DNA of 60,000 bases from Bolinopsis microptera (taxonomy: Eukaryota > Ctenophora > Tentaculata > Lobata > Bolinopsidae), in NCBI RefSeq assembly GCF_026151205.1, contig NC_087077.1, forward strand, positions 15,290,983 to 15,350,982, read 5' to 3'. Of this stretch, positions 24,701 to 34,557 are shown piece by piece. The notes beneath the pieces were generated by a model. The model had not been told where the DNA came from. It saw only the letters and a list, made by a program, of their open reading frames with translations, and did not search any database. Made by a program: the position numbers and the translations under genes. Position 1 is the stretch's first letter. Each line of letters starts with the position of its first letter.

Positions 24701-26551
24701 ACTAGCAGGAGTTGTGGAGACTAGAGCTGGCTCTAAAATAGCCAGACCTGTCTCCACAACAGTGCCACTAAACTAGCCACCCTACAGGTAGCAGACAGAC
24801 TAGCAGGAGTTGTGGAGACTAGAGCTGGCTCTAAAATAGCCAGACCTGTCTCCACAACAGTGCCACTAAACTAGCCACCCTACAGGTAGCAGACAGACTA
24901 GCAGGAGTTGTGGAGACTAGAGCTGGCTCTAAAATAGCCAGACCTGTCTCCACAACAGTGCCACTAAACTAGCCACCCTACAGGTAGCAGACAGACTAGC
25001 AGGAGTTGTGGAGACTAGAGCTGGCTCTAAAATAGCCAGACCTGTCTCCACAACAGTGCCACTAAACTAGCCACCCTACAGGTATCAGACAGACTAGCAG
25101 GAGTTGTGGAGACTAGAGCTGGCTCTAAAATAGCCAGACCTGTCTCCACAACAGTGCCACTAAACTAGCCACCCTACAGGTAGCAGACAGACTAGCAGGA
25201 GTTGTGGAGACTAGAGCTGGCTCTAAAATAGCCAGACCTGAGGACCTGGTGCGGCTATACGATATTATCTTGCAGAACTATGCGGATATGAGGGATGTTA
25301 CTTCTCTCGATAAAGATGGAGATACCTATCAGATGATTGATGTTAATACTATGTATTACAGGACTAAACGGTTAGCTCTATGTGTATTTACTACATTAAT
25401 GAAGACTATTTGGAAACAAATTAAATTGATTATAATAAATATCGCTATTTTAATTTAACCTGATCTTTTTAATTTAATTCTAAATTCAGGTGTTTCTATA
25501 TAGCAGAGTGTCACTTAGGTCAAAGTAACTGGTTGAATGCTATTGTACTGTACGATAAGTGCAGTGAACATATTGAGCAGACAATTCAGGCAGCTAACGC
25601 TCTTCAATCTAGTAAAAATCAGGTTTATTCTAATATTCTCTCAACTATCCAATAAAAATCAGGTTTATTCTAATATTCTCTCAACTATCCAATACAAATC
25701 AGGTTTATTCTAATATTCTCTCAACTATCCAATAAAAATTGTGTTTTTTTATCCGTCATTTTTTAGAGTCATCTCAGAAAGTGGCATGTTAACATTGTAT
25801 CTGTAAAATGTAAAGATAACATTCACATTATATTGATATGAATACCCATAATTAACATTTTTTTATAACTGATCAGTTGTTTAGACCCGAGATATTTAAC
25901 TAAATCTAATAATTGTTCAGTCTATGATAGAAGATTTGCAAGTGTTAAGTAAACAGATATACAGCCAGAGATGTTCAGCACATGCCTCCGCTTTCTTACA
26001 AACCCAACTTGTAGAAGAGGAAATGAAAGAGATTTCATCTGATAAAAACAAGGTAATGTTTCTAGACGTTGTTCCTGCCATCAAGAGCAAGAAAGTAGCA
26101 TTGATTGCATCGTAATAATTTAAATCTATCGATCATTTCAAATAATTGACTTTTTTACCTGCTTCTTTGCGGCCTGGCGAGATTGTAGCTTAATGTTGAC
26201 ATTCTCTAACAATACTCATCTACAGATGCTGGCCGACAGTTTGGAAGAATTTAAAATATTAAAGAACGAGAGCGATTTACCTACGATAGCCACGCTACCT
26301 CCAGATTTCCAGCCTATACCTTGCAAACCCACTTTCTTTGATATCTCGCTCAATCATATAGGTAACCAGTGTTTTGTTTTGAGTTTGTTATTCATATTGT
26401 GATTTGTGAGTCAAAATATCAGTAGTTATTTTAAACTCCATTTTATGACTTTTCATCATCCCACATTTCAGAATTCCCGGATCTCGAAGAGAGGGTCGAA
26501 AAGGAATCTTCGGGTATCTTAGGATTCACCAAATGGATCTGGGGGAAATAG
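18702..26551 (+). CDS. SRP68: Signal recognition particle subunit SRP68
   Basis: Binds SRP RNA and SRP72 in the particle that targets nascent secretory proteins to the ER. Twelve exons: 18702-18807, 19185-19289, 19430-19596, 19941-20151, 20262-20444, 23782-23879, 24034-24213, 25180-25370, 25490-25622, 25921-26052, 26226-26361, 26472-26551. They sum to 1722 nt (573 residues; vertebrate forms are about 620). The N-terminal RNA-binding part shows HDDYQRYRQYCSRRLHRLYK and GGKKF. The C-terminal part shows RPEDLVRLYDIILQN and the signature PPDFQPIPCKPTFFD, ending GFTKWIWGK. Intron 5 is over 3.3 kb because of a repeat array and a transposon. Donors of exons 5 and 9 and the acceptor of exon 8 lie in tandem arrays. 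Only the copies listed give an open frame. WBP2 follows 384 bp downstream. Confidence 0.95.
18938..18964. repeat. TTAA-bounded poly-C tract
   Basis: TTAA, one A, about 18 C and TTAA in the first SRP68 intron. It looks like a minimal remnant of the poly-C-capped TTAA elements. Confidence 0.5.
19640..19860. repeat. 12-bp minisatellite in SRP68 intron 3
   Basis: About 17 copies of AAATTAGTTACA with occasional GATAG variants. A 109-codon frame across it on the minus strand (NFVT repeats) is not a gene. Confidence 0.9.
20388..21122 (+). repeat. Donor-site array: 99-bp units spanning the end of SRP68 exon 5
   Basis: Each unit holds the last 49 nt of exon 5, the donor GCTG|GTATGT and about 40 nt of intron. 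Units recur at 20401, 20500, 20599, 20698, 20797, 20903, 21002 and 21101 (reference point GGATAGTATC); one step is 106 bp. In the real exon the sequence is TTTCAAGAG, but in every repeat it reads CAGGAG, making an AG acceptor. Using any donor but the first runs into TGA just past the exon. Confidence 0.95.
21123..23266 (-). mobile_element. Internally deleted DNA transposon with long TIRs, 8-bp TSD
   Basis: Ends TAGCCCGGTTCATAAAAC and its reverse complement, flanked by the direct repeat CTAACAAG (21115-21122 and 23267-23274). The inverted ends run for several hundred bp, and each contains a nested palindrome of about 180 bp (21352-21535 and 22860-23040). The middle keeps only the C-terminal part of a transposase-family protein. 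An 8-bp duplication fits hAT, P or KDZ groups; TAGCC is not a clean hAT start. The block at 21745-21890 recurs at 41385-41530. Confidence 0.9.
21993..22670 (-). pseudogene. C-terminal domain of RNase H-like transposase family protein
   Basis: 225 residues with the family marks RHTWYLTEDLVPLAVF, FVGPRSTLIFSLLEVPHTFL and LTPLNDSSERALALATRLN. Paralogues are at 38646-39107, 43190-43520, 45935-46265, 52968-53587 and 58593-58785. Longer copies elsewhere have this domain after a segment with FDTTSSNTG and CRHHILE. Here the catalytic part is missing, so the element is non-autonomous. Confidence 0.75.
23267..23545 (+). repeat. Continuation of the SRP68 donor-site array
   Basis: Rest of the interrupted unit plus two further units (reference points 23352 and 23472), each ending in GCTG|GTATGT. 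With the left part this makes ten donors in all. Confidence 0.93.
24365..25240 (+). repeat. Acceptor-site array: 97-bp units spanning the start of SRP68 exon 8
   Basis: Nine units each carry CTAGCCACCCTACAG|GTAGCAG (the first and fourth slightly changed) and the first 59 nt of exon 8, then CTCCACAACAGTGCCACTAAA. Only the last unit runs on into the rest of the exon (GAGGACCTGGTG). The unit is not a multiple of three, and using an earlier acceptor reaches TAG before the next unit. Confidence 0.95.
25614..25740 (+). repeat. Third splice-site array: 40-bp units at the exon 9 donor
   Basis: Three copies of AAAAATCAG|GTTTATTC followed by TAATATTCTCTCAACTATCC, starting at the true exon 9 end. The second donor reads ACAAATCAG in its last copy. 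Confidence 0.93.
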
Positions 26552-26904
26552 AGGATTGGAAATATATTTGGGACACTTAATTCGTTTTATCTTGAGCTAT
26601 AATATTGTATATGATTAAATGGTTGACCAATTTTACTAATCTTGACAGGCGATCTGTTTTATTATCAAAGTTCATGATCTCATTTTCGGGCGGTACTACA
26701 GTCAGCCCGTCTATCCTGTAAGGCGCTGAGACGATGGTGTATTGAAAATCTTTATCCTCATTTCAGTCGATTTCGCAAATCGTGCGCGCCGCACGCTTGG
26801 CTGATATTGTTCATCCTTATCATGCTTATGAAATACGACGTCTCATATTCTCTAATAATATCCTGATTAACGAACTTGATTTAAATAATGTGTCTGTGTA
26901 ATAG

Positions 26905-26926
26905 ACTAAACATTATTTCCCTCTAG
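26905..26926 (+). promoter_or_regulatory. 3' splice site upstream of WBP2 ATG
   Basis: ATTTCCCTCTAG ends nine bases before the ATG, within a 384-bp gap after the SRP68 stop. Confidence 0.45.
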
Positions 26927-26935
26927 CACCAGTAG

Positions 26936-28833
26936 ATGTCAGTTAACACTGCATCTAATGGACCCGGAAGACTTCTACTCATGCCTGGCGAAAGGTAGGT
27001 TTCATTTCTAACATGGGATGTAACTGTTTCGCTGTCACCAAATTGTAGCCAACATTGAGTAATGTTAAATTTGTTCCACTGTTGGCTACAGGTCGGTAAC
27101 AGGCAAACTTACGTCAGAGCGACCCATGGCGTGAGCACTAAAGTCTAAATGCACCATCCTGCCAAAGTCCACATAATTGACATAATTTATAGTTGGTTCA
27201 ATTTGTTACATGTTGTGATCGTTGCGTTAACTCTACAAGCTCACAAGAGGGGAACTCAAGTAAAGCAATGCTACACCGCACTTTAACAATTTCCTTTTAA
27301 CTAACTAAACTGAATTTGCAGGGTTGTGAGTCGGACCAAGTCTGTAGAATTTCATCTGGATGGCAACAACCTCCCTCCCAAGCTAGTTAAGAGTGCTGCT
27401 GGGGAGATCTACCTAACCAACCGACGGGTTATATTCCTTTCTAAGGATTCCAAAAACTTGCACTCTTTTTCCGCTGACTTTGGGTCCATTTCCAATGTAG
27501 AGGTAATAATCTGAAGAGTTTTCCGCATCGTTCTTTATTTATTTTGTAAAGCATGTGACTGATGTGACCAGCCACAGAAAAACAAGACGATTGACTGTAT
27601 GATCTGATCTTTGATTCGCTTGCTCGATGCTCTTAAAACTGCCAACTTTTAAGCTGGAACAACCTCTGTTCGGAGCGAACAACGTAAAAAGTATCGTGCG
27701 AGCCGAACCAGGCGGAGGCTGGGATGGTACCGCAAAACTTAAGTTAATTTTCAGTTCTGGTGGCGCTATACAGTTTGGGAAACATCTTCGTCACATGCAA
27801 CAAGGTGGGTTAGCGGCGCCATTTTGGACCATTTAACCGTGGTTTTGTTTGACGGAGATATTCTACTTTTAAATGAAGTCCTAGGTCTCAGGTCCCAACT
27901 AAAAAAGTAAACTTCGTTTATTTTCGATCCACTCAGATCAGATTATTTACAATATCCCTCACGTCATTATATCAGGCGGAGCAGCTCCCACAGAACTACC
28001 ACCAACATACGATTCATTTGACTACAACCCTTACGGTGCTCCTCCGGCTCCCTACAACGAAAATGGAAACGCACCTCCATACGGGTTAGTTTGTTAATTA
28101 ACTATCTTACACTTATTTCTGATCTGTTTATTATTGTGCTTTGAAACCCCCAAGATTAACATTTTTGTGCAAAATCTGAGACTCAGATTTACAAGAGTGG
28201 ACGTCTTGTTAAAGTAAAGTTTAACTTCTTCTCAGGTACGCTCCACAACCTGGACCAGGATACGCTCAACCTGGACCAGGGTACGCTCCACAACCTGGAC
28301 CAGGATACGCTCAACCTGGACCAGGGTACGCTCAACCTGGACCAGGGTACGCTCCACAACCTGGACCAGGATACGCTGTCCCTCCAGGAGCATATCCTCC
28401 CCCTCCCCCTCCTCCCGGATACGACAGTTCCGCTCCTCCCCCATCCAATTACACCGCCCCTCCCAGCTACATGGTCAGTTGTTTGCTAATTTTAACCTCG
28501 AAACATCTCAGCCATTATATTATGTACTACCACCTCGACCTTCGTGCATTGAAATATAATTTAATCTCAGCCTATTAAATATAAGCAAGTATTCCCATCT
28601 TTGTTTAAAGTTTGTATTTATTATCATTTACTCTTGTGTCAGTATGATGCGGGACCCTCAACTGCTGCTCCGCCGTATAACCCAACTTACGGAGCACCCG
28701 GACCATCATATAACGCAGGTACAAATACCTCTATTTAATTAGTACTCATATAATTTACTAAAACTATACTCAATGATTTTATACTGAAGCTGATTTGATT
28801 GAAATTTATGACTGATTATAAAAAGTATGTAAA

Positions 28834-28873
<40 letters not shown>

Positions 28874-30066
28874 ACCATATTAAAGTATATTAAAGTATAT
28901 CCCCGGGTCAAAATCGGAAAAAATCCTACATTTTAATATACTTTAATATACCTACAATTAGAAGATTTATATTCTTCGTTAAGATTTACATGATGAACTA
29001 TATTTTTCACTTAGATTCGCAAGATAAGCCTGTTCTAGGACTAGTACATGAATTTCCATCCGGATTGGTCAAAAATTGGCTGAGCTAAGAGCTTAAAAAA
29101 ATATGCCCATATTTGGGCATATGCTTTTGCCCAAATTCGCTTTTACCCAAATTCGATAAAATTTCAATATTTTTAATGAGACTAACTCTATGAGAAAGAT
29201 ATAACTCAGTGTTTGTTGAATATAGTAGATACTACGTAAAAAGACCTCCATGAACAAATTGGGAAATTGCACATAATATCTCGGTTCGGAATACTAGCCA
29301 AAATGACTTCATTAAAATTGAAATAACTCCCTCAGTTTTCAATATTTTTTCAAGAACTTTTTGGAATCGATTAAGAATTGCATATCAAGCTTATTTTGGG
29401 CAACAATTTTTGATGTAGGCTCCAAGGAGATAGGGATATATTAAAGTATATTGTAGGTATATTAAAGTATATTAAAGTATATCCCCGGGTCAAAATCGGG
29501 AAAAATCCTACATTTTAATATACTTTAATATGGTTGGCCCCCCCCCCCCCCCCCCCCCCAAATTCCTAAGCAGTATGATTTTCAGCCGCTGGACAGGCTA
29601 TGTATGCTGACAACTCGAATACAGTCTACGTGAACAATCCTAATGTTAGTAACTTATTAATTAAATAACTTATTAACTCATTAATGAACTCATTAACTTA
29701 TCAAATAATCAACTTATCAAATAGTTGACTTATTAATTAGTTAACTTATTAAATCATTAAATAATCAACTGACTAAATCATTAACTTATTAACTTATTAA
29801 CTTATTAACTTATTAACTTATTAACTTATTAACTTATTAACTTATTAACTTATTAACTTATTAACTTATGAATTTATTAACTTATTAATAATTAATTAAC
29901 ATCGTTCAGCGTAGCATTCCAATCTATAATATTTCTCTTTACTTCTTTACTTTGAGCAGTAGACACAATCCTAACTCTGATAACATGGTTTCAGTCTCAG
30001 CCGAGCAGTAGCAGTAGTCAAGCCTCAGCTCCTCCGGGACCCTCCGAAGACAAGAAGACTAGATAG
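26936..30066 (+). CDS. WBP2: WW domain-binding protein 2 homologue
   Basis: Transcription co-regulator that binds WW proteins such as YAP through PPxY motifs. Eight exons (26936-26994, 27322-27502, 27654-27804, 27976-28084, 28236-28473, 28643-28718, 29586-29644, 29995-30066) sum to 945 nt, 314 residues. A GRAM domain fills about 15-130 (GEIYLTNRRVIFLSKDS, LEQPLFGANNVKS, GGGWDG). A PPxY motif, LPPTYD, follows near 139. Then come at least six repeats of the type YAPQPGPG/YAQPGPG and a Pro/Tyr-rich tail ending SEDKKTR, like the family's EDKKT end. The acceptor of exon 3 (CTTTTAAG) was chosen because it joins the GRAM domain in frame. Intron 6 holds a foldback element. The last gene of the cluster. 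Confidence 0.93.
28837..29559. mobile_element. Foldback element with poly-G/poly-C caps in WBP2 intron 6
   Basis: About 35 G at the left and 24 C at the right enclose inverted arms containing ATTAAAGTATAT repeats and CCCCGGGTCAAAATCGG. Each arm is itself palindromic. AAATT flanks both ends, so the target is not TTAA. The middle shares GCCCATATTTGGGCAT with the TTAA elements. No gene. Confidence 0.75.
29690..29890. repeat. 10-bp minisatellite (TTATTAACTT)n
   Basis: About 12 perfect units plus degenerate ones in the last WBP2 intron. Confidence 0.9.
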
Positions 30067-30570
30067 ACACGTGACAGGCTAGTCACGTGACAAGATAGAC
30101 ACGTTACAAACTAGTCACGTGACCTTCGGGTCATCTTCCACCGCATCGTATGTCATTGTTTGTGATCACCAGAGACTTGATTAATGATTTTGAGACTTAA
30201 AATTGATTGATAGAAATTTATACGTAAGTTTTTTTCCATTTTACGGATGTATTGAGAGTAGAGCTGATCAATTCGTATATTTATTTGTGTAATATTTCCT
30301 GATTTTGTTGAATTCTTTCGGGATTGTGAAACGAAAAATCGTAAAAATTTCATGGGCAAATATACTACTAATTAAGGTTTTGAAATTCAGAAGTTTTGAA
30401 TTATCGATTTATTTTTGAAAGGGAAGATTTACCTTTACTTGTTGTGAAGCTAATAATCTGAAATTCTTTGGTATCTTTTCCATGATTCTGTGCTCAGTGC
30501 TGTGATTCATCCGAAGATGAATTTTTTGAATGACCGAAAAAGGAGAAGCTCAGGAGTTATTACTTATTAC

Positions 30571-30576
30571 AATAAA
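30571..30576 (+). terminator. AATAAA polyadenylation signal candidate for WBP2
   Basis: First clear AATAAA after the WBP2 stop, about 505 bp downstream. Confidence 0.35.
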
Positions 30577-31740
30577 AATTATATCTTTACAGAGCTAAAT
30601 TATGATTGTTAAACGGTTTTCAGCAAAGTTTTGATAGTTGATATTATATCGTTGAAAATTTCTCAAAAAAAATGGATTGTTTGAATCAATTGTTCTACAT
30701 CTGTAAAATTTGTTGAATGAAATTACTTGTCCATGAACTTGGACCACCTTCATATTACCGTGTATCTTTTAACATTTACACTCACATAATATTAATACGT
30801 AGTCACTGCATGGGGGGAGGGAGGGGTGTCTAAATGATTAGTATAATTTTAACACAATAGTTGTAAAACTTATTAAGGAGGGGGTTAAGAATTTAGCGTT
30901 TATTTTGATATCCATTCAAAATTATGTTCGGTCAAATTACGTCCGATAAGTTTTGTACTTGTAGTAGGTCAATATAATTATAATCTACCCAGACGCCACG
31001 CGCGTGCGTGGCGTCTGGACTCGATCGTGCGGAACTGGGCGGTTTTAAAACAAATGCATACACTATATCTCGTTGTCATACGTTGTATTACTCAGTCTAG
31101 TTTAATTTTGTAGGTTTACAACCTACCAGGATGCGCGCCGAGTTGGACTCGTCGACGGTCCTAATATATGGAACAGATATTTTACGAGTATCACCCGTTA
31201 AGTTTAATTATTTATATCAGGACCACATTTAATAAATTCTACGGTCAAAAATACGGAGTAGTATTTGGGGTTACTGCATACTGGGCGGCGCTCAGCCTGT
31301 CATTCCGCCGAATCTTTATTCATCATTATTATGTTTATGGAAATAATAGCCTGGGGTCCCCAGGTAATATCTGGGGTCCCTAGCGTATCGACTTCGAGTA
31401 GGCATTCTACCAAATGGCAATATAACATGCGTGACGATATACATTGTATGTTGTATGTCGAGATACAGTGTGCAAATCGAAACTTTTAATTTTGGCTTGC
31501 TAATAAATGTTGCAATAAACGCGATGTCACCAGTTCGCTATATAGTGTTACTGTTACGAGTTACTTAGTTAGTGATACTCGTAACGAGTCCAACTAGCTC
31601 GGCGCGCCTCTTGATCATTGGTAACTTATAAACCTACAACAAGTTACTCGTATTTTTTATCAAGACACTTATTTTACTTCGGAGTATTCCAACAGCCACA
31701 TTGTTACACGTACAAGTGCAACCAGCCAATTATACAGGAA
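30577..31740. other. Intergenic region with palindromes
   Basis: No supportable gene. It holds a perfect 13-bp-stem palindrome (CCAGACGCCACGC, loop GCGT) at 30989-31018 and a looser inverted repeat around TTACTGTTACGAGTTAC near 31550. Confidence 0.5.
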
Positions 31741-32031
31741 GCCGAAGGATTTGTTTTTAGCCAGTGACGGTTAAGGTAGTGTGTACCATACAGTCTTCGC
31801 CCGAGACTTTGCTGCAATGTGCAGCTCCTCATTTAACCCTCACACCTGATTTCTCGAGTAATATTCGGCTGAGTAGACCGGGGGGCTGCATAGACCACTC
31901 AGGATCCTTAGCTGAACGTCAACGACGCTCACCCCACGACCAGGCAGAGTGCAGACTGGCAGACAGTGGGATTTGAACCCGCAACCTCGCGATTGCAAAG
32001 CTGGCGTTCTAACCAACTGCGCTACCTAGCC
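31740..32031 (-). mobile_element. tRNA-derived SINE
   Basis: The minus strand starts GGCTAGGTAGCGCAGTTGG, containing a perfect A box (TAGCGCAGTTGG, 32024-32013). A perfect B box (GGTTCAAATCC, 31979-31969) follows at tRNA spacing. The anticodon stem does not pair and the acceptor arms only partly match, so it is not a working tRNA gene. The body beyond the tRNA part runs to an uncertain end. Confidence 0.7.
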
Positions 32032-32368
32032 GTAGCGTACTATCCAGTTCCTCATAATCTTGTCATTAAATAAAAACGCCTGGTTGATTTGAAGTGGCTT
32101 CTTTAAGCGGGACAAAAATTTAAATTTTATTCCATCAATAACTCAATTTCGTCATAATCAATATTACAATCAAAACATCCCACGAAATGCTTGCTTATGC
32201 TGAAAATGATATAATCTCAAAGTAAAACCGTTACCATTACCAACATTGGCTGGTGTCAGTTAATAGTAATTAGTAATACTTAATAATAATAGTAATACGT
32301 GTCGGCAACAGTAAAGTCAAAGAATCGTCCACGTATTAAACAATTAAAGCCGAATATTAGCTATTTTA

Positions 32369-32962
32369 AATTTTACCAAAACCCATAATCATGGGTAGAG
32401 TGGACCGCTGCCAGTGTCTCTCTTTCCCAAACAAAAGGAAATGATATTAATTTGATTGACCGTTCTCAAATGCAAAATGATACCGAGAATGAAATCGGTC
32501 GCTCGCTTTTCCCATTCATTCACGGCTTACAATCAATCACATGCTGTAAAAATTCCTTTGGGTTGCGTTCGGGTCGATATACCTAGTATTTCGGGATAAG
32601 GGTGGTACTGGTAGTTACTAGTTAGTATTCATTCACGGCTTACAATCAATCACATGCTGTACAAATTCCTTTGGGTTGCGTTCGGGTCGATATACCTAGT
32701 ATTTCGGGATAAGGGTGGTACTGGTAGTTAGTAAATTAGCTGAAGTTTATTGAATCTTTATTGCTGAGTACAGCTGCCTTCGGGTAGTTCTTCTTAATCT
32801 ATTACAATTGTAAATTAATGGAAAAGCGAGCGACCGATTTCATTCTCGGTATCATTTTGCATTTGAGAACGGTCAATCAAATTAATATCATTTCCTTTTG
32901 TTTGGGAAAGAGAGACACTGGCAGCGGTCCACTCTACCCATGATTATCGGTTTTGGTAAAAT
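32369..32962. mobile_element. Foldback element with duplicated core
   Basis: Inverted arms of about 145 bp (32369-32513 and 32817-32962) match almost perfectly, starting ATTTTACCAAAACC. Between them a block of about 110 bp starting ATTCATTCACGGCTTAC is present twice in tandem (from 32514 and 32628). No ORF. Confidence 0.8.
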
Positions 32963-33465
32963 ATCATCTCTTTTTGATTATAATGTCATATCAGGATACT
33001 TTATAAAATCGAAATATAAACTGATGTCTTCATTAATAAGGAGGAAGTTTCAACGATTTCGAAATTTTTACTTTAAAAACATTTCCTTGTGTTTAAGTAA
33101 GCATATCGGTCTATCACTGACTGAACATAAAACATTATAATCATTCAATTTGCCATTAACTTCATTTATAATGACATTGAACTGTCGTGGTAAAGCAGAA
33201 TTTGTTCGAAATCACGAATGAGCATAATTCTCACCGTTCGCACGTGCAAACTTTGAGCGGACGTTACGTGCGCATCCAATACTGAATCGCCGTAAATTTT
33301 TGCATAGCGGTATTTTATATATAGTTTGATAAGCGTGCAAAGTTTCAAAAGATTTCAAATAGAACTTGGATCACAACGGGACTCCAAAGTTGATAAAAAT
33401 CGTGAAAACACCAATTTTCAGTGATTTTAGCAATTTTTAATCAATTTGGGCGTGTCCCCACGTGT

Positions 33466-33614
33466 CAGGGACAAAAGGATTTCGCGGCATGTACGAAATC
33501 GCGAAATTTCCCATTCTCCGCGACAAATTTTATGTGTAGTTTAATGTATAGCCTGTTAAATTTCGCGGTACCGCGAAATTTGGCCAAAATAATCGCGAAA
33601 TCCTTTTGTCCCTG
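33466..33614. mobile_element. hAT-type MITE, 149 bp, 8-bp TSD
   Basis: Ends CAGGGACAAAAGGATTTCGC and its reverse complement, flanked by CCACGTGT on both sides (33458-33465, 33615-33622). CAGGG ends and an 8-bp duplication are hAT features. Confidence 0.9.
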
Positions 33615-33622
33615 CCACGTGT

Positions 33623-34500
33623 GCAACTTTTTGATTTTCAACTTTAAAACTAGCCTAATGCACAATTTATACCTATAGGAAGCAGAACTGAGCTCCACAA
33701 CCCAAGGGATAGCCCAACACCAGAGAATACTAAATCGCAAAATTGACGTTTTAAAAAAATAATTTTTCAAAAAAGCACTAACTTCAAAGGCAAATATCTT
33801 TATGAAGGAGTAAGATAAGAAAACTTTCGGTAGATTTTCAGAATGCTTGAACAATTATCTAAGATGAAAATTTCCTCAGATGTTGAAAAAAATTACTTTT
33901 AAATAGTGTTAAATCAATTTTAGAAGTTATTACTTTGTCGAAAATCAAGTTTTAAAAACGGTTAACTTGATGACGTCATCAAGGGGTGTTTATGACGTCA
34001 AATAATTTTTTTATACAATGTAAACTAAAGTGTAAACAATTATTTTAAAGACCTGTGGTCGGAAATGGCTGTATCTTTTATACTTTTGAATCTATGGACA
34101 CCTAAATTTAGGATACAATTGACTATATTTGACTGTCAAAGCGTCTATCCCTGAATATGTATCACGACAATCTGTCGTAAAACAGGGGTTCTAGAAAACC
34201 CACTTCCCGATGCTCCTGAAGCCTGAAACCTTTTTTGCAGTCGATTTGGTCAACGTCTAGACGCCCTGAAAATTTCAGATCTCTAACTCAATTTTAATAT
34301 GGTTTTTAAGGCACCTGAATATGGCGATTTTGGGTTTTTTTACCGAATTTCGTATAACAGTGCTGGCGAGTATTTTATGCAAATTTCTTAAAAATCTCAA
34401 CATAACTATTTTTTATTCCTGTCATCTATGACATCAAATTAGAATGTTTTGAACTAAAAATAAATCTGCTGAACGACTTCTTAATGCCTGAAAAACTCCT
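33623..34500. other. Noncoding region
   Basis: AT-rich, no supportable gene, RNA or repeat array. Confidence 0.5.
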
Positions 34501-34501
34501 G

Positions 34502-34557
34502 CGGAGGCGGCGGCCTTCGGCCGCCGCCTCCGGCCGGAGTGCACGCTTCGCGTGCAC
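34502..34557. repeat. GC-rich double hairpin
   Basis: Two adjacent perfect hairpins: a 14-bp stem (34502-34515 with 34519-34532) and an 8-bp stem (34539-34546 with 34550-34557). Both are capped by a TTC triloop. Almost all G/C in AT-rich surroundings. Confidence 0.9.

Noticed and set aside
24365-25240. CRISPR-like array
   Set aside because: The units are contiguous without unique spacers, overlap a spliced eukaryotic gene and are longer than CRISPR repeats.
28232-28444. Minus-strand repeat ORF (VERTLVQ)
   Set aside because: Shadow of the WBP2 PGPGYA exon.
31948-32031. Functional tRNA gene
   Set aside because: A and B boxes are good but the anticodon stem cannot form and a longer body follows, so a SINE fits better.
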